Assembly (NCBI RefSeq): GCF_003116585.1
Contig: NZ_QEHM01000015.1
Location: 18,842-82,841 of the forward strand
Direction of reading: 5' to 3'
Length of the DNA: 64,000 nt
Origin: Albibacillus kandeliae
GTDB lineage: Bacteria > Pseudomonadota > Alphaproteobacteria > Rhodobacterales > Rhodobacteraceae
In this document: positions 45,126-52,915 of the stretch, piece by piece
How positions within the stretch are numbered: position 1 is the stretch's first letter
Layout: the number at the start of each line of letters is the position of its first letter
Made by a program: the position numbers and the translations under genes
The notes under the pieces: generated by a model
What the model was told of the DNA's origin: nothing
Seen by the model: the letters and a program-made list of their open reading frames with translations, nothing else
Databases searched by the model: none

Positions 45126-46105
45126 GCCCGCTGCTTGAAGCCAACGACCTCGTCCGCGTCTACGCGGGCCGCAAGGGCCTCTTCGGCAAGGCCGTGCCGG
45201 TGCGCGCCGTCGATGGCGTCAGCCTGCGGGTGAACCGGGGCGAGACGCTTGGCATCGTCGGCGAGAGCGGGTCGGGCAAGTCCACCCTCGGGCGCCTGCT
45301 GCTGGGCGTCGATCCGGCGCAGGGCGGCACCGTGCAGTTCGACGGCCAGCAACTGCCCGAGGCCGGAACCCAGGCCTGGCGGGCGTTGCGGGCTCGAATG
45401 CAGATGGTCTACCAGGATCCGCTGGCCGCGCTGGACCGCCGCCTGACCATCGCCACCCAGATCCGCGAACCGCTCGATATCCACCGCGTCGGCACGCCAG
45501 AGCAACGCGAAGCGCGGGTGGCCGAACTGATGCGCGCGGTGGGGCTGCGCCCGGATCAGGCGGGCCGCTATCCGCACGAACTTTCGGGCGGGCAGCGGCA
45601 GCGCGTGGTGATCGCCCGGGCACTGGCGACCGATCCCGACCTGCTGGTCTGCGACGAGCCGGTCTCGGCGCTCGACGTGTCGATCCAGGCGCAGGTGGTG
45701 AACCTGCTGCGCGAGTTGCAGGGCGACGGCCGTCTCAGCATGGTCTTCATCAGTCACGACCTGAAGGTCGTCCGCAACCTCTGCGACCGGGTGGCGGTGA
45801 TGTACCTCGGCCGCATCGTGGAGGAGGGGCCCTCGGAAGAGCTCTTCGCGAACCCGCAGCATCCCTACACACAGGCGCTGATCTCGTCGGTTCCGGAACC
45901 GGGGCGCGCCCTCGACTCCCGCGTGATCCTGCAGGGCGAGCCGCCGAACCCGGCCCGTCGCCCCAGCGGCTGTGCCTTTCACCCCCGTTGCGCCCGCGCG
46001 ACCGATATCTGCCGCGGGCAAGTGCCCGACCTGATCCCGGTGGCGCCCGGCCAGACCGCCGCCTGCCACCACGTCACCGGCGCCCGCGCCACGCGTGCCG
46101 CCTGA
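45122..46105 (+). CDS. Peptide/opine-type ABC transporter ATP-binding protein (DppF-like)
   Basis: A 327-residue ATPase. Walker A is [16 protein letters not shown], the signature LSGGQRQRVVIARAL, Walker B LLVCDEPVSALDVS, then FISHDLKVV and the C-terminal cysteine region GCAFHPRCARATDIC. ATG 45122 lies inside the overlap with the DppD-like gene. Insert YAGRKGLFGKAVPVRAV in the N-terminal strand is typical of DppF subunits. Confidence 0.9.
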   Translation: MSPLLEANDLVRVYAGRKGLFGKAVPVRAVDGVSLRVNRGETLGIVGESGSGKSTLGRLLLGVDPAQGGTVQFDGQQLPEAGTQAWRALRARMQMVYQDPLAALDRRLTIATQIREPLDIHRVGTPEQREARVAELMRAVGLRPDQAGRYPHELSGGQRQRVVIARALATDPDLLVCDEPVSALDVSIQAQVVNLLRELQGDGRLSMVFISHDLKVVRNLCDRVAVMYLGRIVEEGPSEELFANPQHPYTQALISSVPEPGRALDSRVILQGEPPNPARRPSGCAFHPRCARATDICRGQVPDLIPVAPGQTAACHHVTGARATRAA

Positions 46106-46115
46106 GGAGCGACAG

Positions 46116-47042
46116 ATGATCCGCTTTGTTTCCCTCCGCCTCCTGCGCGCCCTCGTCACCATACTGGCGGTGATGACCTTCGCCTTTGTCGTCCTGCGCA
46201 TGTCGGGCGACCCGGCCGAGGTATTGTTGGGCCCCGACGTGCCGCAGAACGTGATCGACGCCTTCCGCAAGCAATGGGGCCTCGATGCGCCGCTCTGGCA
46301 GCAATACCTGTCCTACCTCGGCGCCATCTTCTCGGGCGACTTCGGCCTCTCCATGCGGGACCGCTCGCCCGCCATCGACCTCGTGATGGAGCGGATCCCT
46401 GCGACCCTGCAACTGACCATCCCGGCCCTGCTGCTCAAGCTGGGGATCGGCATCCCCGCCGGTATCTACGCCGCCCTGCACCGCGACAGCGCGTTGGATC
46501 GTGGGGTCATCTTCCTTGCCATCCTTGGCTTCACCATCCCCTCCTTCGTGATGGGGCTCGTCCTCGTGCTGATCTTCGCCGTCACCCTCGGGGTGCTCCC
46601 CTCCGGCGGGATAGGGACCTGGCAGCACGCCATCCTACCCGCCATCACCATTTCCATCGGCGGCATCGGCATCCTCGCGCGTTTCTCGCGCTCGGCGATG
46701 ATCGAGGTGCTGGGCCAGCCCTACATCCGCACCGCTTCTGCCAAGGGAGTGAAATGGCGCGACGTGGTGCGCGGCCATGCACTCCCCAATGCCGCTGTGC
46801 CGATCGTCACCATCGTGGGCTTCATGGTCGGCTCGCTGATCGCGGGAGCCGTGGTGGTCGAGACTATCTTCAGCTGGCCCGGCATCGGGCGGCTGCTGAT
46901 CGTCTCGGTCTCGAACCGCGACCTTGCCGTAGTGCAGTGCATCCTGTTGCTGATCGCGGCGGTCATGGTGGTGTCCAACCTCGTGGTCGACCTGCTCTAT
47001 GGCTGGCTCGACCCGCGCCTGCGCGCGCAGCCCGCGCATTGA
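46116..47042 (+). CDS. Peptide/opine-type ABC transporter permease (DppB-like)
   Basis: A 308-residue permease with six membrane segments. The first, near residue 10, is RALVTILAVMTFAFVVLR. FGLSMRDRSPAIDLVMERIPATLQL near residue 75 and the EAA-loop region RTASAKGVKWRDVVRGHALPNA near residue 205 are characteristic. ATG 46116 has GAGGAGCGACAG upstream. The SD spacing and ten-base gap place it in the ATPase operon. Confidence 0.9.
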   Translation: MIRFVSLRLLRALVTILAVMTFAFVVLRMSGDPAEVLLGPDVPQNVIDAFRKQWGLDAPLWQQYLSYLGAIFSGDFGLSMRDRSPAIDLVMERIPATLQLTIPALLLKLGIGIPAGIYAALHRDSALDRGVIFLAILGFTIPSFVMGLVLVLIFAVTLGVLPSGGIGTWQHAILPAITISIGGIGILARFSRSAMIEVLGQPYIRTASAKGVKWRDVVRGHALPNAAVPIVTIVGFMVGSLIAGAVVVETIFSWPGIGRLLIVSVSNRDLAVVQCILLLIAAVMVVSNLVVDLLYGWLDPRLRAQPAH

Positions 47043-47055
47043 GAGGAGCGTCACG

Positions 47056-47925
47056 ATGACCTTTGCCAACCCCTCCGAAACACCAACCCGCCGCCGGGGC
47101 GTCCTGCGCGCCGCTACCTCGGTCCCCCCCGCCGTTGGCTTCGGGATGCTCTGGCTCGCGCTCATGGTGCTCTGCGCCCTCTTCGCCAACTGGGTCCGGC
47201 CCTACGACATCACCCAGATGGACCTCTCCGCCCGGCTCTCGCCGCCGGGCACGCCGGGGCACTGGCTCGGCACCGACGAACTGGGCCGCGATGTGCTGTC
47301 GCGACTGATCCAGTCGGTGCGCGTCTCGCTGGTCATCGCCTTCGGCGCCACGATCATCTCGGCGGTCTTCGGCACCACGCTCGGCTTTCTCGCCGCGCAG
47401 TTCCGCGGGGTGGTCGAGCACTTCGTGGTGATGCTGGCCGACTTCCAGGCCGCGCTGCCCTTCCTGATCATGTCGCTTGCGGTGCTGGCCTTCTTCGGCT
47501 CGTCCATGTGGCTGCTGGTCTGCCTCATGGGCTTCTACGGATGGGAGCGCTACGCCCGCATCGCGCGGGGCCTTGCCATTTCGGCGGGCGCACAGGGCTA
47601 TGCGGCGGCAGTGGTCCAGCTTGGCGCCACGCCACGCCGGGTCTACCTGCACCATATCCTGCCCAATGTCGCCTCGACCCTGATCGTGTCGATGACGCTG
47701 ACCTTCCCCGAGATCATCTTGATGGAATCCGGCCTGTCGTTTCTCGGACTCGGGGTGCAGCCCCCGGAAACCAGCCTTGGCAACATGGTCGGCTTTGGCC
47801 GCGAGTATCTGACCACGGCCCCCTGGATCATGCTGGGGCCCGCCGTGGTGATCATGCTGACCACCCTTTCCATCTCGCTCGTCGGCGACTGGCTGCGCGA
47901 CAAGCTCGACCCGACTATCCGCTGA
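47056..47925 (+). CDS. Peptide/opine-type ABC transporter permease (DppC-like)
   Basis: A 289-residue permease partner of the DppB-like protein. The DppC motifs GTDELGRDVLSRLIQSVRVS near residue 75 and the EAA-type loop near residue 185 (AAAVVQLGATPRRVYLHHIL) are clear, as is the LSFLGLGVQPPETSLGNM stretch. ATG 47056 has GAGAGGAG upstream. Together the two permeases form the channel for the family 5 system. Confidence 0.9.
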   Translation: MTFANPSETPTRRRGVLRAATSVPPAVGFGMLWLALMVLCALFANWVRPYDITQMDLSARLSPPGTPGHWLGTDELGRDVLSRLIQSVRVSLVIAFGATIISAVFGTTLGFLAAQFRGVVEHFVVMLADFQAALPFLIMSLAVLAFFGSSMWLLVCLMGFYGWERYARIARGLAISAGAQGYAAAVVQLGATPRRVYLHHILPNVASTLIVSMTLTFPEIILMESGLSFLGLGVQPPETSLGNMVGFGREYLTTAPWIMLGPAVVIMLTTLSISLVGDWLRDKLDPTIR

Positions 47926-47943
47926 TCCCTTAAGGAGACTGAC

Positions 47944-48690
47944 ATGACTGCCATCACAGGCCACCGCGGGGCCCGCGACCTCTGGGCCGAGAATTCGCTG
48001 ACCGGCTTCCGCGAGGCGGCGAGGCTCGGTTGTGACGCCATCGAGTTCGACGTCCACCTCACGGACGCGGGCGAACTGGTGGTGATCCACGACGCCACAC
48101 TGGAACGCACCACCGAGGGCATGGGCGAGGTGCGCGCCCTGCTGCCGGAGGAACGGGCGGCGACACTGCTGAAGGACGCCGCCGAGGGGATCCCGACGCT
48201 GGACGAAGTGCTGACGGTACTGGCCCCTGCAAACGTGCAACTGCACGTCGAGATCAAGCTCGACGCGCAGGGCAGGGCCTATCCCGATATCGCGGGGCTG
48301 GTCGCGGACCGGCTCAGGGCGATGGGCGTTGCCGACCGGTCGCACCTGACCTCCTTCGACCTCGGTGTCCTCAGAGACTGCCGCGAACACAGCCCCGAGA
48401 TCCCGCTTCTGGTCTCCGCCGACGCCAACTGGGTGGGCAAGTGCGGCGGGCTCGAAGCCTTCTTCGCCGAAGTGGCGGACCTTGCCGACATAGTGGCGCT
48501 GCGGCACGACTTCTTTGCCTCGGTCTATGACGACGTGCTGCGCCTCTGGCCCGTGGAGCGGCTCTGCGCGTGGACGATCAATGAGCCGGATGTCATGCGG
48601 GCATGGCTGGCGCGCGGTGTCGGTCACCTGACCTCCGACCGGCCGGACCTGGCCCTGAAACTCCGCCGCGAGATGTTGGCACCGGCCTGA
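47944..48690 (+). CDS. Glycerophosphodiester phosphodiesterase family protein
   Basis: A 248-residue GDPD-fold phosphodiesterase. The catalytic histidine-arginine pair is in GHRGARDLWAENSL, followed by EFDVHLTDAGELVVIHDATL, which holds the metal-binding E and D and the second catalytic H. LHVEIKLDAQG carries the third metal glutamate. There is no signal peptide, so it acts in the cytoplasm. It is the last gene of the family 5 importer operon. It likely splits an imported glycerol or sugar phosphodiester, with the divergent HAD phosphatase and epimerase handling the products. Confidence 0.88.
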   Translation: MTAITGHRGARDLWAENSLTGFREAARLGCDAIEFDVHLTDAGELVVIHDATLERTTEGMGEVRALLPEERAATLLKDAAEGIPTLDEVLTVLAPANVQLHVEIKLDAQGRAYPDIAGLVADRLRAMGVADRSHLTSFDLGVLRDCREHSPEIPLLVSADANWVGKCGGLEAFFAEVADLADIVALRHDFFASVYDDVLRLWPVERLCAWTINEPDVMRAWLARGVGHLTSDRPDLALKLRREMLAPA

Positions 48691-49161
48691 CTCACGCCGT
48701 CAGACACAACTGCCGGGGCAAGCGACTCGCAGGCCGACTCACCCCGGGCTGTGCGTGGAACGATTCGGTTGTGTCCGGTCGGCGAGGCGCTCCAGGCCGG
48801 CCCCCGATATGCCGCGAAGCTGGGCAATCGGGGTAGTCACATGCCTGTGATCTAGGCAGGTCGCCCCCTGATACGGGCCCCCGCGGTGCGATTCCCGCGG
48901 GAACCGACAAAAATCTTGCCCGGTTCCGGCGATCCCGGTAGCCACTAGTACGAACGGATGGATCAGGTCCATCCTCAGCCGCAACGGCGCGGCAATTTCC
49001 GTCAAGAGCCCTCGAACGGGCGCGCAGCAACGATGCTGCATCTTCGAACCGACACGCTCGGATCGTGGGTTTTGCAGCGCGTTCAACGCATTGCTTTCCC
49101 TGACAGAAATCGCCGCGGCCCCGGCTTTCCGGTTCCGCATTCGCACACCCGGAGAGCCCCT
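48691..49161 (+). promoter_or_regulatory. nirB leader with tandem A1/G4 hexaloop hairpins and terminator-like stem (candidate NasT/ANTAR target)
   Basis: This 471-base gap holds no gene I can support. Close to nirB it has two short hairpins with six-base loops. The first is GCCGC-AACGGC-GCGGC at 48978-48993. The second is GCAGC-AACGAT-GCTGC at 49024-49039. Both loops have A at position 1 and G at position 4, the reported recognition pattern of ANTAR RNA-binding antiterminators such as NasT. A further imperfect stem at 49045-49065 followed by TTTT at 49070-49073 can act as the terminator. A 7-bp hairpin at 48956-48974 lies just upstream. The structures are read by eye; NasT control is inferred from the nitrite operon downstream. 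Confidence 0.55.
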
Positions 49162-51636
49162 ATGACCAAGCAGAAACTCGTCATCATCGGTAACGGCATG
49201 GCCCCCGGCCGCATGCTGGAGCACCTGTTCGACCTTGCTCCCGATGCCTTCGACGTCACCATCTTCAACGCAGAACCACGCGTGAACTACGACCGCATCA
49301 TGCTGTCGCCGGTCCTGTCGGGCGAGAAGTCCTTCGACGATATCGTCATCCACGACGACGCCTGGTACGCGGCCCGCAACATCGCCCTGCACAAGGGTCA
49401 CAAGGTGGTGGCGATCGACCGCGACGCCCGGACGGTGACCAGCGCGGGCGGCATCACCGCCGCCTATGACAAACTGGTGGTCGCCACCGGTTCCAATCCC
49501 TTCATCATCCCTGTGCCCGGACATACGCTGCCCGGCGTACTGGCCTATCGCGACCTCGACGACGTCGAGGGGATGACCCGTGCCGCCGCAGCCGGTGGGC
49601 GCGCCGTGGTGATCGGCGGCGGCCTCCTCGGTCTCGAAGCCGCCGCCGGACTCAAGGCGCAGGGCATGGACGTGACCGTCCTGCACCTGATGCCGACCCT
49701 GATGGAACGTCAGCTTGACCCCGCCGCCGGCTACCTGCTCCAGAAGGAGCTGGAATCCCGCGGTATCGAGGTGATCTGCGGCGCGAACACCAAGGCGATC
49801 CACGGACAGGAGAAGGTCGAGCAGGTCGAGCTGGAAGACGGCACCCTGATCGACGCCTCGCTGGTGGTGATGGCCGTCGGCATCCGCCCGAACACCCAGC
49901 TGGCCAGGGACGCGGGGCTTGAGGTTCAGCGTGGCATCGTGACCGACAGCGCGATGCGCACCTCCGATCCCGATATCTTCTCGGTCGGGGAATGCGTCGA
50001 GGTCGATTGCCGCGTGTATGGCCTCGTCGCGCCGCTCTACCAGATGGCCAAGGTCGCGGCCACGCACCTCGCGGGCGCCTCCGACGCCGCTTTTGCCCAC
50101 GCCGAGACACCGACCAAGCTGAAGGTCACCGGCGTGAACCTCTACTCGGTCGGTGAATTCGGTGACGGCCCCGGCTTCGAAGACATCGTGCTGCGCGACG
50201 CCAACCGGGGCACCTACAAGCGCATCATTCTGAAGAACAACAAGGTGATCGGCACCGTCCTCTACGGCGACGTGGCCGACGGCACCTGGTACAACGAATT
50301 TCTGAAGTCAGGCGAGGACGTGTCCGCACTGCGCGATACGCTGATCTTCGGGCAGGCCCGTCAGGGCACCGGCGCGGCGGACCCCCTGGCCGCCATTGCC
50401 AATCTCTCCGACGATGCGGAGATCTGCGGGTGCAACGGCATCTGCAAGGGCACCATCGTCAACGCCATCAGGGACAAGGGCCTAAGCACCCTCGCAGAGG
50501 TGCGCGCCCATACCAAGGCCTCCGCTTCCTGCGGAACCTGCACCGGTCTGGTGGAGGGCGTCATGGCCCTGACCCTCGGCGACCAATTCGCCAAGAAGGC
50601 CGAGGGCATGTGCGGCTGCACCGATCTTGGCCACGGCGACGTGCGCCGCCTGATCGTGGCGAAGGGGCTCAAGAGCATCCCCGCCGTGATGCAGGAGCTG
50701 GAGTGGAAGACCTCCGGCGGCTGCGCCAAGTGCCGCCCGGCGCTCAACTACTACCTGCTGAGCGACTGGCCGGGCGAATACAGGGACGACCAGCAGAGCC
50801 GTTTCATCAACGAGCGCGTGCATGCTAACATCCAGAAGGACGGCACCTATTCTGTCGTGCCCCGGATGTGGGGCGGTATGACCTCGTCCGACGAACTCCG
50901 CGCCATCGCCAACGTGGTGGACAAGTTCAACATTCCCGACGTCAAGGTCACCGGCGGCCAGCGCATCGACCTGCTGGGCGTCCGCAAGGAAGACCTCCCG
51001 GCGGTCTGGGAGGACCTGAACAAGGCCGGGATGGTCTCGGGCCACGCCTATGCCAAGGGCCTGCGCACGGTAAAGACCTGCGTCGGCTCGACCTGGTGCC
51101 GCTTCGGCACGCAAGACTCCACCGGCCTCGGCATCAAGCTCGAAAAGTTCCTCTGGGGCTCATGGACCCCGGCCAAGGTCAAGCTTGCCGTGACCGGCTG
51201 CCCGAGAAACTGCGCCGAGGCGACCTGCAAGGACATCGGCGTGATCTGCGTCGATAGCGGCTACCAGATCGTCTACGGCGGCGCGGCTGGCCTCCACATC
51301 CAGGGCACCACCGAACTCGGCACCGTGAAGACCGAGGAGGAGGTGATCGAGATCGCGGGCGCCGTGACCCAGATGTACCGCGAGCAGGGCTTCTACCTAG
51401 AGCGCATCTACAAATGGGCCGAGCGGGTCGGCTACGACACCGTCAAGGCCGCGATCCTCGACGATCTCGACAGCCGCCGCGCCTATTACGAACGCTTCGT
51501 CCATTCGCAGAAATTCAGCCAGTCCGACCCCTGGTCCGAACGTGTCTCGGGCGTGGACAAGCACGAATTCAAGCCGCTCGCCGTCTTTGGCGATGCCCCC
51601 GCAACCGCAACCACCGTCACGGAGCCCGCAGAATGA
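49162..51636 (+). CDS. nirB: Assimilatory nitrite reductase [NAD(P)H], large subunit
   Basis: An 824-residue NirB, which reduces nitrite to ammonium with NAD(P)H, FAD, Fe-S clusters and siroheme. Domains in order: FAD/NAD-binding oxidoreductase (residues 1-300, KLVIIGNGMAPGRM), a BFD-type 2Fe-2S region near 420-460 (CGCNGICKGT and CGTCTGL), a second cysteine cluster near 490-530, then the nitrite/sulfite reductase domain. The siroheme/4Fe-4S ligands are in TCVGSTWCRFG near 640 and GCPRNCAEATC near 680. ATG 49162 has GGAGAG at 49151-49156. It heads an operon with nirD, nirC, a kinase/phosphatase and cynS. Confidence 0.95.
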   Translation: MTKQKLVIIGNGMAPGRMLEHLFDLAPDAFDVTIFNAEPRVNYDRIMLSPVLSGEKSFDDIVIHDDAWYAARNIALHKGHKVVAIDRDARTVTSAGGITAAYDKLVVATGSNPFIIPVPGHTLPGVLAYRDLDDVEGMTRAAAAGGRAVVIGGGLLGLEAAAGLKAQGMDVTVLHLMPTLMERQLDPAAGYLLQKELESRGIEVICGANTKAIHGQEKVEQVELEDGTLIDASLVVMAVGIRPNTQLARDAGLEVQRGIVTDSAMRTSDPDIFSVGECVEVDCRVYGLVAPLYQMAKVAATHLAGASDAAFAHAETPTKLKVTGVNLYSVGEFGDGPGFEDIVLRDANRGTYKRIILKNNKVIGTVLYGDVADGTWYNEFLKSGEDVSALRDTLIFGQARQGTGAADPLAAIANLSDDAEICGCNGICKGTIVNAIRDKGLSTLAEVRAHTKASASCGTCTGLVEGVMALTLGDQFAKKAEGMCGCTDLGHGDVRRLIVAKGLKSIPAVMQELEWKTSGGCAKCRPALNYYLLSDWPGEYRDDQQSRFINERVHANIQKDGTYSVVPRMWGGMTSSDELRAIANVVDKFNIPDVKVTGGQRIDLLGVRKEDLPAVWEDLNKAGMVSGHAYAKGLRTVKTCVGSTWCRFGTQDSTGLGIKLEKFLWGSWTPAKVKLAVTGCPRNCAEATCKDIGVICVDSGYQIVYGGAAGLHIQGTTELGTVKTEEEVIEIAGAVTQMYREQGFYLERIYKWAERVGYDTVKAAILDDLDSRRAYYERFVHSQKFSQSDPWSERVSGVDKHEFKPLAVFGDAPATATTVTEPAE

Positions 51637-51971
51637 ACGCGATCAGCCGCGATACCGCGATCGACTGGCGCCATGTCGGCACCATCGACGACATCCCCGC
51701 GCAAGGCGCGCGTTGCGTCACGAACGGCGCGATGACCATCGCCGTCTTCCGCACCGCCGACGACCGCGTCTTCGCTCTTGAAGACAAGTGCCCGCACAGG
51801 AACGGGCCGCTCTCGCAGGGCATCGTGCATGACGGCTGCGTGACCTGCCCCCTGCACAACTGGGTGATCTCACTTGAAACCGGCGCCGCACAGGGCGCCG
51901 ACGAGGGGCGGACCGCCTCCTTTCCCATCCGTCTCGACGGGCGGGACATCTACCTCAACCTTACGGCCTGA
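51633..51971 (+). CDS. nirD: Nitrite reductase small subunit (Rieske-type)
   Basis: A 112-residue NirD with a Rieske fold. Unlike some enterobacterial NirD proteins, the complete 2Fe-2S ligand set is present: CPHRNGPLS (C-x-H) and CPLHNW (C-x2-H). ATG 51633 overlaps the nirB stop by four bases, typical of coupled subunits. It associates with NirB in the cytoplasm. Confidence 0.93.
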   Translation: MNAISRDTAIDWRHVGTIDDIPAQGARCVTNGAMTIAVFRTADDRVFALEDKCPHRNGPLSQGIVHDGCVTCPLHNWVISLETGAAQGADEGRTASFPIRLDGRDIYLNLTA

Positions 51972-52001
51972 CTGGCTGCAACCTACTGAAAGGACTTCGA
52001 T

Positions 52002-52853
52002 ATGTCATATATCCAGCCCAAGGAATTCGCGGCCAAGATGGTCGACGCCGGCGAATCCAAGATCTTCATGTCCACCAAGGACACCCTGATCCGCGCCTAC
52101 ATGGCGGGTGCCATCCTCGCGCTTGCGGCGGCCTTTGCCGTCACCATCGCGGTCAACACCGGCAACTTCCTCGTCGCCTCGCTGCTCTTCCCAGTCGGCT
52201 TCTGCACGCTCTACCTGCTGGGCTTCGACCTGCTGACCGGCGTGTTCACCCTCGCGCCGCTGGCGGTCATCGCCAAGCGTCCGGGCTGCACCTGGAGCGG
52301 TGTGCTGCGTAACTGGGGCCTCGTCTTCTGCGGCAACTTCGCGGGCGCGCTGACTGTCGCGCTGTTCATGGCGATCATCTTCACCATGGGCTTCACCACC
52401 GAACCGAACGAGGTCGGCCAGAAGATCGGCCAAATCGGCGAGGGCCGGACGCTGGGCTATGCCGCCGCCGGGTTCGGCGGGATGCTGACCCTCTTCGTGC
52501 GCGCCGTGATGTGCAACTGGATGGTCTCGACCGGCGTCGTCGCCGCGATGATGTCGAACTCGGTCTCGGGCAAGATCATGGCAATGTGGATGCCGATCCT
52601 CGTCTTCTTCTACCTCGGGTTCGAGCACTCCATCGTGAACATGTTCCTCTTCCCGAGCGGCATCATGCTGGGCGGCCAGTTCACCTGGATGGACTACTTC
52701 CTGTTCAACGAGATTCCGACCGTGATCGGCAACCTCGTCGGTGGTCTGACCTTCGTCGGCGGCATGATCTACGCCACCCACTTCAAGGAATCGCCCAAGC
52801 GGAATGCGGCGCTTGCCCGTAACGCCGACGCGGTCGGCATGCCCGCCGAGTAA
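52002..52853 (+). CDS. nirC: Formate/nitrite transporter family protein (NirC-like nitrite channel)
   Basis: A 283-residue pentameric-channel protein of the FNT family with six membrane helices. The MAGAILALAAAFAVTIAVNT helix, the LLTGVFTLAPLAV region and CNWMVSTGVVAAMMSNS are family signatures; the pore histidine and the slit motif are in FEHSIVNMFLFP. It lies 30 bases after nirD and has AAAGGA before the ATG. It moves nitrite (or formate-like anions) across the inner membrane for NirBD. Confidence 0.92.
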   Translation: MSYIQPKEFAAKMVDAGESKIFMSTKDTLIRAYMAGAILALAAAFAVTIAVNTGNFLVASLLFPVGFCTLYLLGFDLLTGVFTLAPLAVIAKRPGCTWSGVLRNWGLVFCGNFAGALTVALFMAIIFTMGFTTEPNEVGQKIGQIGEGRTLGYAAAGFGGMLTLFVRAVMCNWMVSTGVVAAMMSNSVSGKIMAMWMPILVFFYLGFEHSIVNMFLFPSGIMLGGQFTWMDYFLFNEIPTVIGNLVGGLTFVGGMIYATHFKESPKRNAALARNADAVGMPAE

Positions 52854-52866
52854 GGGCCGATCCCCG

Positions 52867-52892
52867 GGGCCCGGCTGTCCACGGCCGGGCCC
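52867..52892 (+). terminator. Intercistronic hairpin after nirC
   Basis: A 9-bp perfect stem (GGGCCCGGC at 52867-52875, GCCGGGCCC at 52884-52892) with an 8-base loop stands 14 bases after the nirC stop, followed by GTTCTCCCTC but no clean T-run. It may lower expression of the kinase/phosphatase and cynS compared with nirBDC. Confidence 0.5.
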
Positions 52893-52915
52893 GTTCTCCC
52901 TCAGCTGAGGCAGCG

